Positions 9,014 through 16,114 are shown, counted from the first letter of the stretch. The stretch: DNA of 26,487 nucleotides from GW2011-AR15 sp964512765 (GCA_964512765.1 CAZEKF010000018.1:1-26487); one strand, 5' to 3'. Notes: generated by a model from the sequence alone, not told the origin. Numbers and translations are program-made.

Positions 9014-9034
9014 TTGTCCACAACTTGCGTTGCT
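9014..9034 (-). other. tRNA-Asp intron 2 (D-loop)
   Basis: Twenty-one nucleotides folding as a hairpin CAAC-GCAA-GTTG with a GNRA-type loop. Central helix GTCT/GGAC has bulges GGA (5') and AAC (3'); cutting each after its second base restores a normal D-loop. The outer helix is weak, so this is a relaxed BHB. Confidence 0.75.
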
Positions 9035-9071
9035 CCAGACTACACCACTTGGGCATTTTTGTTTATTAGTA

Positions 9072-9090
9072 TTCAAAATTTAATTTTGAA
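9072..9090. promoter_or_regulatory. 19-nt palindrome upstream of tRNA-Asp
   Basis: TTCAAAATT-T-AATTTTGAA is a perfect 9-bp inverted repeat around one central base. It is centred 27 nt before the tRNA-Asp 5' end on the minus strand, where the TATA element would be expected. It may contain the TATA element, a regulator site, or both. Confidence 0.35.
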
Positions 9091-9146
9091 CACCGATTGC
9101 CATAGGTTTTTCTACACTTTACAACTACATAAATCAACGTAAATTC

Positions 9147-9156
9147 TTATATATAA
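9147..9156 (-). promoter_or_regulatory. TATA-like element upstream of the tRNA-rpo operon
   Basis: TTATATATAA is itself symmetrical. On the minus strand it would start a transcript near 9120, giving a leader of about 65 nt before tRNA-Asp. No plus-strand gene follows it. The 190-nt gap 9055-9244 otherwise shows only the palindrome at 9072 and AT-rich sequence. Confidence 0.35.
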
Positions 9157-9244
9157 TAGAAAAACCCTGAAGCATGTGCGTTTGGAATTTTTCACCCTTT
9201 ATAAAACTTACTGTTTTTTAGACCTGAAAATAGAAAAAAATAGC

Positions 9245-10630
9245 TTATTTTTTAAACAAACCTTTGAACCAGTTAATTATTTTTTGGAAAAAGCTTTGTT
9301 TTATAGGTTTTTCAACAGGTTTTGTTACAGCTGGTTCATCAGGCTTTTTTTTTTCATTAACAATCTCTTTTTCAACTACTGGTTCCTCTTCTATAATCTC
9401 TTCAATCTCATCTTGTTCTTCTTCGTCTGATCCGCCGATTGCATACAAGTTATTATCCCATGATGTGAAATATACTGTTCCATCTTCACCAATTGCAGGT
9501 CCTCCTACTATTGGCCCGTGAGGTCCAGATTTCCATTTTACAGTACCGTCCGGGTTAAAAGCGTAAAACATGCCACTGTTAGACCCTACATAAATTGTAC
9601 CGTCTGCACCAATTGCAGCAGGCGATGAAACACCTTCAAACGCGTCAGGTGTTTTATATCGCCATTTTTGTTTACCTTCTGGTGTTAAAGCATAAAAATA
9701 AGTGTCCCATGATCCAACATAAATTGTACCGTCTTCACCTATTGCAGGAGACGCACTAGTCCCGTCTCCTGTGCTAAATCGCCATATTTCCTTTCCTTCA
9801 GGTGTTAATGCATAAATATCACCTTCTTTTGTCACTGCGTAAATGTTTCCATCTGGTCCAACAGTAGACGCTCCTTCAACCCATAGTTTAACATCAAACC
9901 TCCATTTTTGTTGACCACTTGGTGTTATTGCTAATAATTTCCCTGTGTCTTCTTTTGATTTGTCAACTGCAGGTGTTGCTGCGCCAATGTATATTGTACC
10001 ATCTTTACCTATTGCTGGAGGTGTTGTTACACCCGTCCCTTCTTTATGAATCCATTTCAAAGTTCCATCAGGATTAATTGCGTACAATCCAGCTTCAAAA
10101 TCTGAATTGTCAGACCTTGCTGATCCTATATATATTGTTCCGTCAGCGCCAATAGCAGGTGATGACCAAAAGTCTGGCATCCATTCAATATAATAATTCC
10201 ATTTTTCAGTACCATCAGAGTTGACTGCATATAATTTATGCGCTGAAGAATAAACATAGATTGTGCCATCTTTACCTATTGCTGGCGTGGCCATCATTGA
10301 TTTATACTGCCCACCATAATTACTGTCCCAGAACTGTTCACCTGCTTTAAACTTCCATTTTTCAGTACCTTCTGGGTTAACTGCATACAAATAACCATCG
10401 TGCGATGCAATAAACACTGTTCCGTCTGAACCAATGACTGGTGATGATTCTACACCATCATTTGTTTCAAATGTCCATTTTATTGTGCCGTCAACATGGC
10501 TTGTGTCATACTTACTTAACCCTCCATGTTGCGCACTACCGTGAAACATTGGCCATGCAGAATCAGCTAACTGTGCATTAACTGAATACATTGTAACAAG
10601 AATTAATAATAATAGTAAACCTCTTTTCAT
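9245..10630 (-). CDS. Secreted PQQ-type beta-propeller protein with C-terminal amphipathic helix
   Basis: The protein (461 aa) starts with a signal peptide (MKRGLLLLLILVTMYSVNAQ). Residues about 25-400 are a chain of roughly eight propeller blades, each built on SPAIGxDGTIYVGS followed by LYAxxPxGxxKWR, as in PQQ-dependent dehydrogenase-like and BamB-like repeats. No dehydrogenase active-site loop is visible, so a binding or scaffold role is more likely than catalysis. An acidic linker (about 400-420) and a Lys/Pro segment lead to the C-terminal amphipathic helix FFQKIINWFKGLFKK, which could lie on the membrane. A TATA box at 10654-10661 about 25-30 nt before the ATG indicates its own leaderless transcript. 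It reads toward the tRNA-rpo operon. Confidence 0.85.
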   Translation of the reverse strand: MKRGLLLLLILVTMYSVNAQLADSAWPMFHGSAQHGGLSKYDTSHVDGTIKWTFETNDGVESSPVIGSDGTVFIASHDGYLYAVNPEGTEKWKFKAGEQFWDSNYGGQYKSMMATPAIGKDGTIYVYSSAHKLYAVNSDGTEKWNYYIEWMPDFWSSPAIGADGTIYIGSARSDNSDFEAGLYAINPDGTLKWIHKEGTGVTTPPAIGKDGTIYIGAATPAVDKSKEDTGKLLAITPSGQQKWRFDVKLWVEGASTVGPDGNIYAVTKEGDIYALTPEGKEIWRFSTGDGTSASPAIGEDGTIYVGSWDTYFYALTPEGKQKWRYKTPDAFEGVSSPAAIGADGTIYVGSNSGMFYAFNPDGTVKWKSGPHGPIVGGPAIGEDGTVYFTSWDNNLYAIGGSDEEEQDEIEEIIEEEPVVEKEIVNEKKKPDEPAVTKPVEKPIKQSFFQKIINWFKGLFKK

Positions 10631-10653
10631 ACAATAAATTTGAGTATGTTGAG

Positions 10654-10661
10654 TATAAATA
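10654..10661 (-). promoter_or_regulatory. TATA box of the beta-propeller gene
   Basis: TATTTATA on the minus strand, 24-31 nt before the ATG at 10630, with no ribosome-binding site after it. This is the leaderless arrangement. Confidence 0.55.
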
Positions 10662-10695
10662 TTTTTCTTAAATAAAAAATTAGAAAATAAAAAAA

Positions 10696-12456
10696 TTATT
10701 CAGTTGCCCCAGCATCACCACCAGAGTCACCACCAGAGTCACCACCAGCGGAATCTCCTCCTGAGTCTCCTCCTGAGTCTCCTCCTGAGTCTCCTCCTGA
10801 GTCTCCTCCTGAGTCTCCGCCTCCTGAATCAGAACTTCCTCCTGAATCGGTGCTACCAGAGTCGCCACCTGAATCTGTTCCTCCATCATTACTACCTGAA
10901 TCTCCACCAGAGTCAGAGCTTCCTGAATCAGAACCTCCTTCAGAGTCTCCTTCAGTCCCACTATCAGTCCCACTATCAGTCCCACTATCAGATCCTTCAT
11001 CAGTCCCACCGTCACTACTTCCATCGCCACTTCCTTCAGAACCTCCATCCGTACTTCCTTCGGAACCACTATCTGTTCCGCCATCACTTCCTCCATCTGT
11101 ACCTCCGTCACTTCCACCATCTGTGCCTTCGTCACTTCCACCACTAGATCCGCCATCACTTCCTCCGCTGCTACCACCATCATCATGATCCTCATAATAA
11201 CATTTGCACCTGTCATCTACACAATCTGTTCTTGAAGCTCCAGGACATTCGTCACTGCATCCATCTTTACATTCGCTCCAAGTTGAATCATCATCATAAT
11301 CTTCATAATCTTTCTCTTCGTAATCTTTATGATCATCTTCATAATAACCTTGCGACTCATCATATTCTTGTTTACCAACACACTTACAGTAATTATCTTC
11401 ACAAATATGTATTTCATCACCACGACAATCTTCCCTTCTAGCACCTTTGTCTTCAGTTTCTTCTCTTATCTTGTTACACTCGTCCCAGTCTCTTCTTCCA
11501 GTACCATCTAAACCTGCTTTTAAACATTCTTCAGGTGCTTCAGCTTTGAACTGGATTTTTTGACATTTTCTCCAATCATCTCTACCTGTACCATCCAAAC
11601 CTGCAGCCAAACAATCTTCATGAGCTTCTAACCTAAACCTGATTGCTTCACACTTTTTCCAATCGTTCCTACCTGTACCATCTAAACCTGCATCAAGACA
11701 TTCCTCTGGAGCTTCCAATCTAAATCTGATTGCATCACATTTTTTCCAATCATCTCTACCTGATCCATCAAGACCAGCATCTAAACATTCTTCAGGCGCA
11801 TCTAGTTTAAATTTAATTAATTCGCATTTTTTCCAATCATCTCTATTTTCTCCAGTAATACCTTCATCAAGGCATTCTTGGGGTGCGTCTAACTTAAACC
11901 TGATAGCATCACACTTTTTCCAATCATTTCTACCAGAACCAATCAAGCCTGCATCCAGACATTCTTGAGGTGAATCTAGTTTAAACATATACCTGTCACA
12001 TTCTTGACGATCTTTTATTCCTGCGTCAATACACTCTTCAGGCGCTTCAGCTTTGAACATGATTTCTTCACATGCTTTTTTTGCTTCGTGTTCATTTTCC
12101 ACGTCAATCTTTCCATTTTCTAAAGCTTCTAAACACTCAGGAGGTGCGTGAATCTTAAACATTACTTTCATACAAGCTTTTTTAGTTAAAGCACCTTCCT
12201 CAACACACTCGCTTGGTATGTGAAGATCATGTTTTGCATCGCCATATTTATCTTCAATTTTATCCATAACATCGCGCAAATGATCAGGAAGTAAATCTAT
12301 AGGATCTTCAACATCTTCCATTTCTTCGCATGCTTGATCATCGCCATTTTTACAATCTGCAGCTAATGGTGCAATTACATTACATTTTTCTGCAAACGGT
12401 TTTATTGAAATGTCGTCACACCTGCATTCTTCAGGATCCCTAAAACATTCAGACAT
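10696..12456 (-). CDS. Cysteine-rich repeat protein, downstream part of a frameshifted secreted protein
   Basis: The 586-residue frame begins with a Cys-rich block (CFRDPEECRCDD). It then carries about nine repeats of roughly 25-30 residues, each with two cysteines: ECLDAGLDGTGR at the front and DWKKC followed by a basic-hydrophobic strand at the end (residues about 80-345). A further Cys-rich acidic block follows (CVGK, CSDEC, CKCYY), and the last 160 or so residues are almost only Asp, Gly and Ser. There is no signal peptide, no promoter and no ribosome-binding site at this ATG. The frame continues upstream without a stop into the A9 run at 12481-12489, and one base fewer joins it to the 262-aa secreted protein. 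I read both as one surface protein of about 860 aa. Confidence 0.75.
   Translation of the reverse strand: MSECFRDPEECRCDDISIKPFAEKCNVIAPLAADCKNGDDQACEEMEDVEDPIDLLPDHLRDVMDKIEDKYGDAKHDLHIPSECVEEGALTKKACMKVMFKIHAPPECLEALENGKIDVENEHEAKKACEEIMFKAEAPEECIDAGIKDRQECDRYMFKLDSPQECLDAGLIGSGRNDWKKCDAIRFKLDAPQECLDEGITGENRDDWKKCELIKFKLDAPEECLDAGLDGSGRDDWKKCDAIRFRLEAPEECLDAGLDGTGRNDWKKCEAIRFRLEAHEDCLAAGLDGTGRDDWRKCQKIQFKAEAPEECLKAGLDGTGRRDWDECNKIREETEDKGARREDCRGDEIHICEDNYCKCVGKQEYDESQGYYEDDHKDYEEKDYEDYDDDSTWSECKDGCSDECPGASRTDCVDDRCKCYYEDHDDGGSSGGSDGGSSGGSDEGTDGGSDGGTDGGSDGGTDSGSEGSTDGGSEGSGDGSSDGGTDEGSDSGTDSGTDSGTEGDSEGGSDSGSSDSGGDSGSNDGGTDSGGDSGSTDSGGSSDSGGGDSGGDSGGDSGGDSGGDSGGDSAGGDSGGDSGGDAGATE
10700..11178 (-). 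repeat. Asp/Gly/Ser low-complexity coding repeat
   Basis: Near-perfect tandem copies of a GGxGAxTCx-type 9-15 nt unit encode SGGDSGG and DGGSEGS-like peptide repeats. They form the C-terminal region of the Cys-rich protein. Long open frames on the other strand here are by-products of the repeat. Confidence 0.8.
11470..12220 (-). repeat. About nine tandem two-cysteine protein repeats (75-105 bp units)
   Basis: The best copies are 87 bp (29 codons) and share ECLDAGLDGTGR ... DWKKC ... IRFRLEAP. The first three copies are divergent in length and sequence, and the later six are near identical, which suggests recent expansion by duplication. Cysteine spacing is kept in every copy. Confidence 0.8.
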
Positions 12457-12472
12457 TATACCAAAGAATTTC

Positions 12473-13261
12473 TTAGCTTCTTTTTTTTTGTTCTTTTGTT
12501 AATTTTTTATCTAAATCTTTTTTCCATTCAGGTGCATCATCGTCTGTTTTACACACTCTTGCATATTCCATAGGGTCAAGATCAGACAATATTTCACATA
12601 ATTCACTTATTTTTCCAGATATTTTAGCAGCTAACGCGATTTTATCTTCATCTTTAATATTCTCAGTTATACTTTCTTTAACATCATCCCATTCATCACC
12701 TTCAAGTTCCATAGATTCCAATAACTTCTTAGTAGCTTTACTACTTTCCCTAACTCTTTTATCTAATTCTGGTGTTACTTCTTTCAATAAAATTTTGTTA
12801 TACTTTTCTGCTCTTTTCAAAGCTTTTTCAGCTGCTTCACCATTACCAGCATCAACCATTTCTTTAACTTCAAGGATTTTTTCTTCTTTATACTTTAAAG
12901 CTTTCTTCGGATTGTTACCAACAAATATACTCTCAACCATGTTTTCTACAAAATAAAGAGCACTATCAGGTGTCATGCCTGCTTTACCTTCAAGCTCAAC
13001 ATCTTCAATGTCTTCATAAATGTCTTCTTCAACAACCTCATTCATTTTTTCTTCGTAAAGATCCTCTTTTTCAGTTTCTTCTTCAACTGGTTCTTCTTGT
13101 TGAATTTCTTCTTGTAAAGGTTCTTCACCAAGTTTTTCTTCCAGAACATCTTCTTGCTGAGTTTCTTCAGCCAATAATTCTTCTGGGACAGTTTCTTCTT
13201 GCGCAAATACAACAAGAGTCATTAATAACAAAACTAATAGTACAGAAATGATTTTTTTCAT
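12473..13261 (-). CDS. Secreted acidic protein with DUF5667-like domain, upstream part of frameshifted gene
   Basis: A signal peptide (MKKIISVLLVLLLMTLVVFAQ) is followed by about 75 residues made mostly of Glu, Gln, Val and Leu. A helical domain then starts at MTPDSALYFVENMVESIF (about residue 95). That PDS-x-LYF start and the following K/E-rich helices (KALKYKEEKILEVKEM, EAAEKALKRAEKY) resemble the DUF5667 family of secreted helical domains. The frame ends EQKKRS-stop just after an A9 run. One A fewer gives EQKKEAKKFFG and runs straight into the Cys-rich repeat protein, so the stop is probably not natural. The ATG has a GAGGTG ribosome-binding site 5 nt upstream and a TATA box at 13301-13310. 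Confidence 0.75.
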   Translation of the reverse strand: MKKIISVLLVLLLMTLVVFAQEETVPEELLAEETQQEDVLEEKLGEEPLQEEIQQEEPVEEETEKEDLYEEKMNEVVEEDIYEDIEDVELEGKAGMTPDSALYFVENMVESIFVGNNPKKALKYKEEKILEVKEMVDAGNGEAAEKALKRAEKYNKILLKEVTPELDKRVRESSKATKKLLESMELEGDEWDDVKESITENIKDEDKIALAAKISGKISELCEILSDLDPMEYARVCKTDDDAPEWKKDLDKKLTKEQKKRS

Positions 13262-13291
13262 GATAGCACCTCTTATTTTAGATGATAAAAG

Positions 13292-13310
13292 TATACTAGT
13301 ATATAAAATT
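13292..13310 (-). promoter_or_regulatory. TATA box plus palindrome for the secreted-protein gene
   Basis: AATTTTATAT (13301-13310, minus strand) is the likely TATA element. It abuts a perfect 12-bp palindrome TATACTAGTATA (13292-13303) on the downstream side, where a bound regulator would block the polymerase. The divergent argS gene starts 75 nt away and probably uses ATTTTAAT near 13348-13356. Confidence 0.4.
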
Positions 13311-13377
13311 TGTCATAAAACAGTAGGAAAAACAGGGATAGTAAACTATTTTAATCATTTGTAATATTCTAATTAAA

Positions 13378-15066
13378 ATGTTTGAAAAACAAATTATCCG
13401 AGTTGTTGAAAAAGCACTTGGTAAAAAAACAGACATTAAATTAGAAATACCTCCTGATCCTAAAATGGGAGATTATGCATTCCCATGTTTCACATTAGCT
13501 AAAACACTTAATAAAAATCCTAGCCAGATTGCAAAAGATATAGCAGGAAAAATCCAAACCAACAAATATATTAGTGAAGTTAAAGTTATAGGTCCGTATG
13601 TTAACTTTTTTGTTAAGAAAAGTGTGTTGAGTGAGAATGTTTTGAAAGATGTTTATTCTAAGAAGGACAAATATGGTTCTGCAAAAAAGAAAGACTATAC
13701 TGTAATGATTGAATCACCTGGTCCTAACACTAACAAGCCTTTGCATTTAGGCCATGTTCGTAACATGTTACTAGGAAATGCATTGATTAATTTGTACAAA
13801 AAAATTGGTTATAAAACTGTAAGGGTTGACATTCTTAATAATAGGGGCGTACATATTTCTAAGTCTATGTTAGCTTATAAGAATTTTGGTAAAGGTAAGA
13901 ATCCTGATAAAAAAAGTGATCATTATGTAGGTGACTTTTATGTTAAGTATGCAAAGGAATTGCCAAAACATCCTGAGTTTGAACAAGAAATCAGGGATAT
14001 GCTAAAAAAATGGGAAGAAAATGATCCTGCGACAAGAAAGTTATGGGACAAAATGAACAAATGGGCACTTGACGGTATTTTTGAAACATATAAAAGGTAT
14101 GGTGTTGACATGGAAAAACCATATGCTGAAAGTGACCATTATGCAAAAGGTAGAACTGTGGCATTACAAGGACTAAAGAAAAAAGTATTTGAAAAAGATG
14201 AAGCTGGGAATGTTATAGTTGATCTGGAAAAATATAAGTTAGGTAAAAAAGTAATTTTACGTGCAGACGGTACTTCTGTTTACATGACACAAGATTTAAT
14301 CCTTGCTAATTTAAGAAAAAGTGATTACAAAGTTCATAAGATGATTTACATTGTTGGTTATCCGCAAATATATCATTTTCAAGTACTGTTTAAAATATTT
14401 GAATTACTCAAATACCCGTTTGCAAAAGATTGTTACCATCTTCCTTACGGCATGATTAATTTACCAGAAGGTAAAATGAAGTCTAGAGAAGGTAAAGTTG
14501 TTGATGCTGATAACCTAGCAGAGGATATGAAGTTCAGCGCTGCAAAAGAGATTAAAAAAAGATACAAAAAAATAAGCAAAAAAGAACTTGATAACCGTGC
14601 AGAAGCTATTGGTATGGCAGCTATTAAATTTTTTATCTTAAAATATGATTCTCTTAAAGATTTTGTGTTTAATCCAAAAGATTCATTATCATTCGAAGGC
14701 GAGACTGGGCCCTATGTACAATATACGCATGCTAGAATTTCAAGTGTTTTAAGAAAATACACTAAGAAAGTAACAGATAATGTTAATTATTCTATGTTAG
14801 ACAATGAAGAAGAAAAAGCAATAATAAAAGTATTACAAAATTTCCCAGAAGTTATAGAAAAAGCAGCTGAAGAATATAAACCTAACTTTGTTACTCGCTA
14901 TTTATTAGATCTAAGCCAGGCGTTTAACGAGTATTATCACAAGCATCAAATATTGCAAGATGACAAAGAACTAGAAAAAGCTAGAATATTATTAGTTAGT
15001 TGTGTTAAACAAGTTCTTAAGATTGGGTTGGAATTGTTAGGAATAGAAGCGCCTAAAATTATGTAA
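13378..15066 (+). CDS. argS: Arginine--tRNA ligase
   Basis: A class I aminoacyl-tRNA synthetase that charges tRNA-Arg. The N-terminal add-1 domain covers residues 1-80. The HIGH signature is HLGH at 123-126 within SPGPNTNKPLHLGHVRN. The KMSKS loop is degenerate (KMKSR at 366-370, followed by EG), as is common in ArgRS. The segment GETGPYVQYTHARISS near residues 440-456 marks the start of the anticodon-binding DALR domain, and the protein ends with the usual hydrophobic GLELLGIEAPKIM. Length 562 aa is normal. The ATG has no ribosome-binding site, and a TATA-like ATTTTAAT lies about 25 nt upstream, so it is probably leaderless. It is divergent from the secreted-protein gene and lies upstream of the ribosomal protein cluster. 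Confidence 0.97.
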   Translation: MFEKQIIRVVEKALGKKTDIKLEIPPDPKMGDYAFPCFTLAKTLNKNPSQIAKDIAGKIQTNKYISEVKVIGPYVNFFVKKSVLSENVLKDVYSKKDKYGSAKKKDYTVMIESPGPNTNKPLHLGHVRNMLLGNALINLYKKIGYKTVRVDILNNRGVHISKSMLAYKNFGKGKNPDKKSDHYVGDFYVKYAKELPKHPEFEQEIRDMLKKWEENDPATRKLWDKMNKWALDGIFETYKRYGVDMEKPYAESDHYAKGRTVALQGLKKKVFEKDEAGNVIVDLEKYKLGKKVILRADGTSVYMTQDLILANLRKSDYKVHKMIYIVGYPQIYHFQVLFKIFELLKYPFAKDCYHLPYGMINLPEGKMKSREGKVVDADNLAEDMKFSAAKEIKKRYKKISKKELDNRAEAIGMAAIKFFILKYDSLKDFVFNPKDSLSFEGETGPYVQYTHARISSVLRKYTKKVTDNVNYSMLDNEEEKAIIKVLQNFPEVIEKAAEEYKPNFVTRYLLDLSQAFNEYYHKHQILQDDKELEKARILLVSCVKQVLKIGLELLGIEAPKIM

Positions 15067-15080
15067 AATTCATAGATATA

Positions 15081-15088
15081 TTTATATA
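15081..15088 (+). promoter_or_regulatory. TATA box of the rps19e-rpl39e-rpl31e operon
   Basis: TTTATATA inside a longer AT stretch (GATATATTTATATATC). Expected transcription start is near 15110, ahead of the small ORF at 15123 and rps19e at 15190. Confidence 0.5.
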
Positions 15089-15122
15089 TCCCTTCTTTTT
15101 CCATTGTGATAAAAGATTCTAT

Positions 15123-15185
15123 ATGGCGAACAATATGTTCCCCGACAACTGGCTGAAAAGTCACATGAATCACAGAGGACCTTAA
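15123..15185 (+). CDS. Possible 20-codon leader ORF before rps19e
   Basis: ATG to TAA encodes 20 residues (starts MANNMFPDNW, ends NHRGP). It starts about 10-15 nt after the expected transcription start and ends 4 nt before the rps19e ATG, so it fills the whole leader. Its base composition is noticeably richer in G and C than the surrounding leader, as expected for constrained sequence. It could be a leader peptide regulating S19e, a small real protein, or chance. There is no family I recognise. Confidence 0.35.
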   Translation: MANNMFPDNWLKSHMNHRGP

Positions 15186-15189
15186 AAAA

Positions 15190-15936
15190 ATGGTTAGTAT
15201 ATACGACGTTGAACCGAGGAAGTTAATTGAAGTAGCTGCAGCAGAACTTGAAAAAATGCCAGAAATGGCACCGCCTAGTTGGGCAGATTTTGTTAAAACA
15301 GGTGTTCATAACATGAGACCTCCTATGGAAAATAACTGGTGGTACATAAGAAGCGCTTCAGTGTTAAGAGCTGTTTATAAATTAGGACCTATCGGAGTTC
15401 AAAAGTTACGTACAAAATACGGCGGTCGTAAGAACAGAGGTCATAAGCCCGATAAAACATTCAAAGCATCAGGTAACATTTTAAGAAAAATTCTACAAAA
15501 GCTTGAATTAATAGGTTATGTTAAACAAGCAGAAAAAGGTGTTCATAAAGGACGTATAATAACACCGCAAGGTAAATCATTTATGGATAAGTTAGCTGTA
15601 AAGTTAAAAGAACCGTACAAAAAAGCTACAAAAGTTAAAAAAGAAAAACCAGCTAAAGAACAAAAGAAAAAAGAAGTAAAAGTAAAGGAAGAAGTTAAAA
15701 AAGAAGAAAAGGTTAAAGAAACAGAAAAAACAGAAGCAGAAGAAAAAGAGAAAAAAGTAACTGAGGTTCTAAAATCTCCGAAAGGAGAAACAGAGAAGGC
15801 AAAGCCTTCGAAGGCTGAACCAATCGCTCCTGTTAAAGAAGAGAAACCTGAAGTAAAGAAAGATGTTGTGAAGGAAGAGAAGAAAAAGGAAGAGCCTAAA
15901 GAAAAAAAAGCTCCTAAAAAGGAGAAGAAAAAATGA
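15190..15936 (+). CDS. rps19e: Ribosomal protein S19e with long lysine/glutamate-rich C-terminal tail
   Basis: Residues 1-140 are a full S19e (eS19) of the small subunit: SIYDVEPRKLIEVAAAELEK, the WADFVKTGVH segment, NNWWYIRSASVLRAVY, and LRKILQKLELIGYV. This winged-helix protein works in 18S/16S head maturation in related systems. Residues about 141-248 are an added tail of Lys, Glu, Pro and Val, so the protein is nearly twice the usual length of about 150 aa. The tail contains a short hairpin-forming DNA stretch at 15775-15816. Its stop overlaps the rpl39e start (ATGA). No strong ribosome-binding site is seen; an AGAGGA lies 14 nt upstream. Confidence 0.95.
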   Translation: MVSIYDVEPRKLIEVAAAELEKMPEMAPPSWADFVKTGVHNMRPPMENNWWYIRSASVLRAVYKLGPIGVQKLRTKYGGRKNRGHKPDKTFKASGNILRKILQKLELIGYVKQAEKGVHKGRIITPQGKSFMDKLAVKLKEPYKKATKVKKEKPAKEQKKKEVKVKEEVKKEEKVKETEKTEAEEKEKKVTEVLKSPKGETEKAKPSKAEPIAPVKEEKPEVKKDVVKEEKKKEEPKEKKAPKKEKKK

Positions 15937-16109
15937 CACGATTCAAATTTCCTGCAGTTAAAAAAAGACTTGCTAAAAAATTAAAACAAAGTAAATGGGC
16001 ACCGTTCTGGACCGTTCCTAAAATATACGGTAAAAACAGAAGAGTGCATCCAGGCAGGCACACGCATGTTAAAAGAAGTTGGAGACGTGGCAGTAAGATC
16101 AAACCATAG
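15933..16109 (+). CDS. rpl39e: Ribosomal protein L39e
   Basis: A 58-residue, very basic protein of the large subunit exit tunnel. After a short leader (MTRFKFPAVKKRLAKKLKQ) it shows the family core: W-P-F-W-T at residues 22-27, KNRRVHPGRHTH, then the ending KRSWRRG (the family pattern NRRVPxWVxxKTNRKVxxNPKRRHWRR). It overlaps the last codon of rps19e by 4 nt (ATGA) and lies 5 nt before rpl31e. L39e next to L31e is a standard archaeal pairing, which supports the call for this small gene. Confidence 0.9.
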   Translation: MTRFKFPAVKKRLAKKLKQSKWAPFWTVPKIYGKNRRVHPGRHTHVKRSWRRGSKIKP

Positions 16110-16114
16110 TAAAA

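Larger units (their letters stand above)
8945..9054 (-). tRNA. tRNA-Asp (GTC) with two introns
   Basis: Acceptor GCCCAAG pairs with CTTGGGC, with discriminator G and no CCA encoded. The T-arm is CCGGG-TTCGAAT-CCCGG. The start GCCCAAGTGGTGTAG follows the familiar archaeal tRNA-Asp pattern. The gene is 110 nt long, 35 nt too many. A 14-nt intron (8980-8993) interrupts the anticodon loop; without it the stem AAGCC/GGCTT closes the loop CTGTCGA, anticodon GTC (8997-8995). A second insertion of 21 nt (9014-9034) sits in the D-loop right after the GG pair. Without it the D-arm reads GTGTAGTCTGGCCTATCAT, matching the archaeal tRNA-Asp layout. The mature tRNA is 75 nt. Confidence 0.93.

Noticed and set aside
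10735..10820. CRISPR-like array of short direct repeats
   Set aside because: Repeat units are 15 nt with no unique spacers and lie in frame inside a coding region encoding DSGGDSGG-type peptide.
10680..11216. Long open frames on both strands across the Asp/Gly/Ser region (Met/Val/Glu-rich, Leu/His-rich and Pro/Ser-rich translations)
   Set aside because: They are by-products of the tandem repeat being free of stops in several frames; composition is pure repeat and there is no initiation signal.
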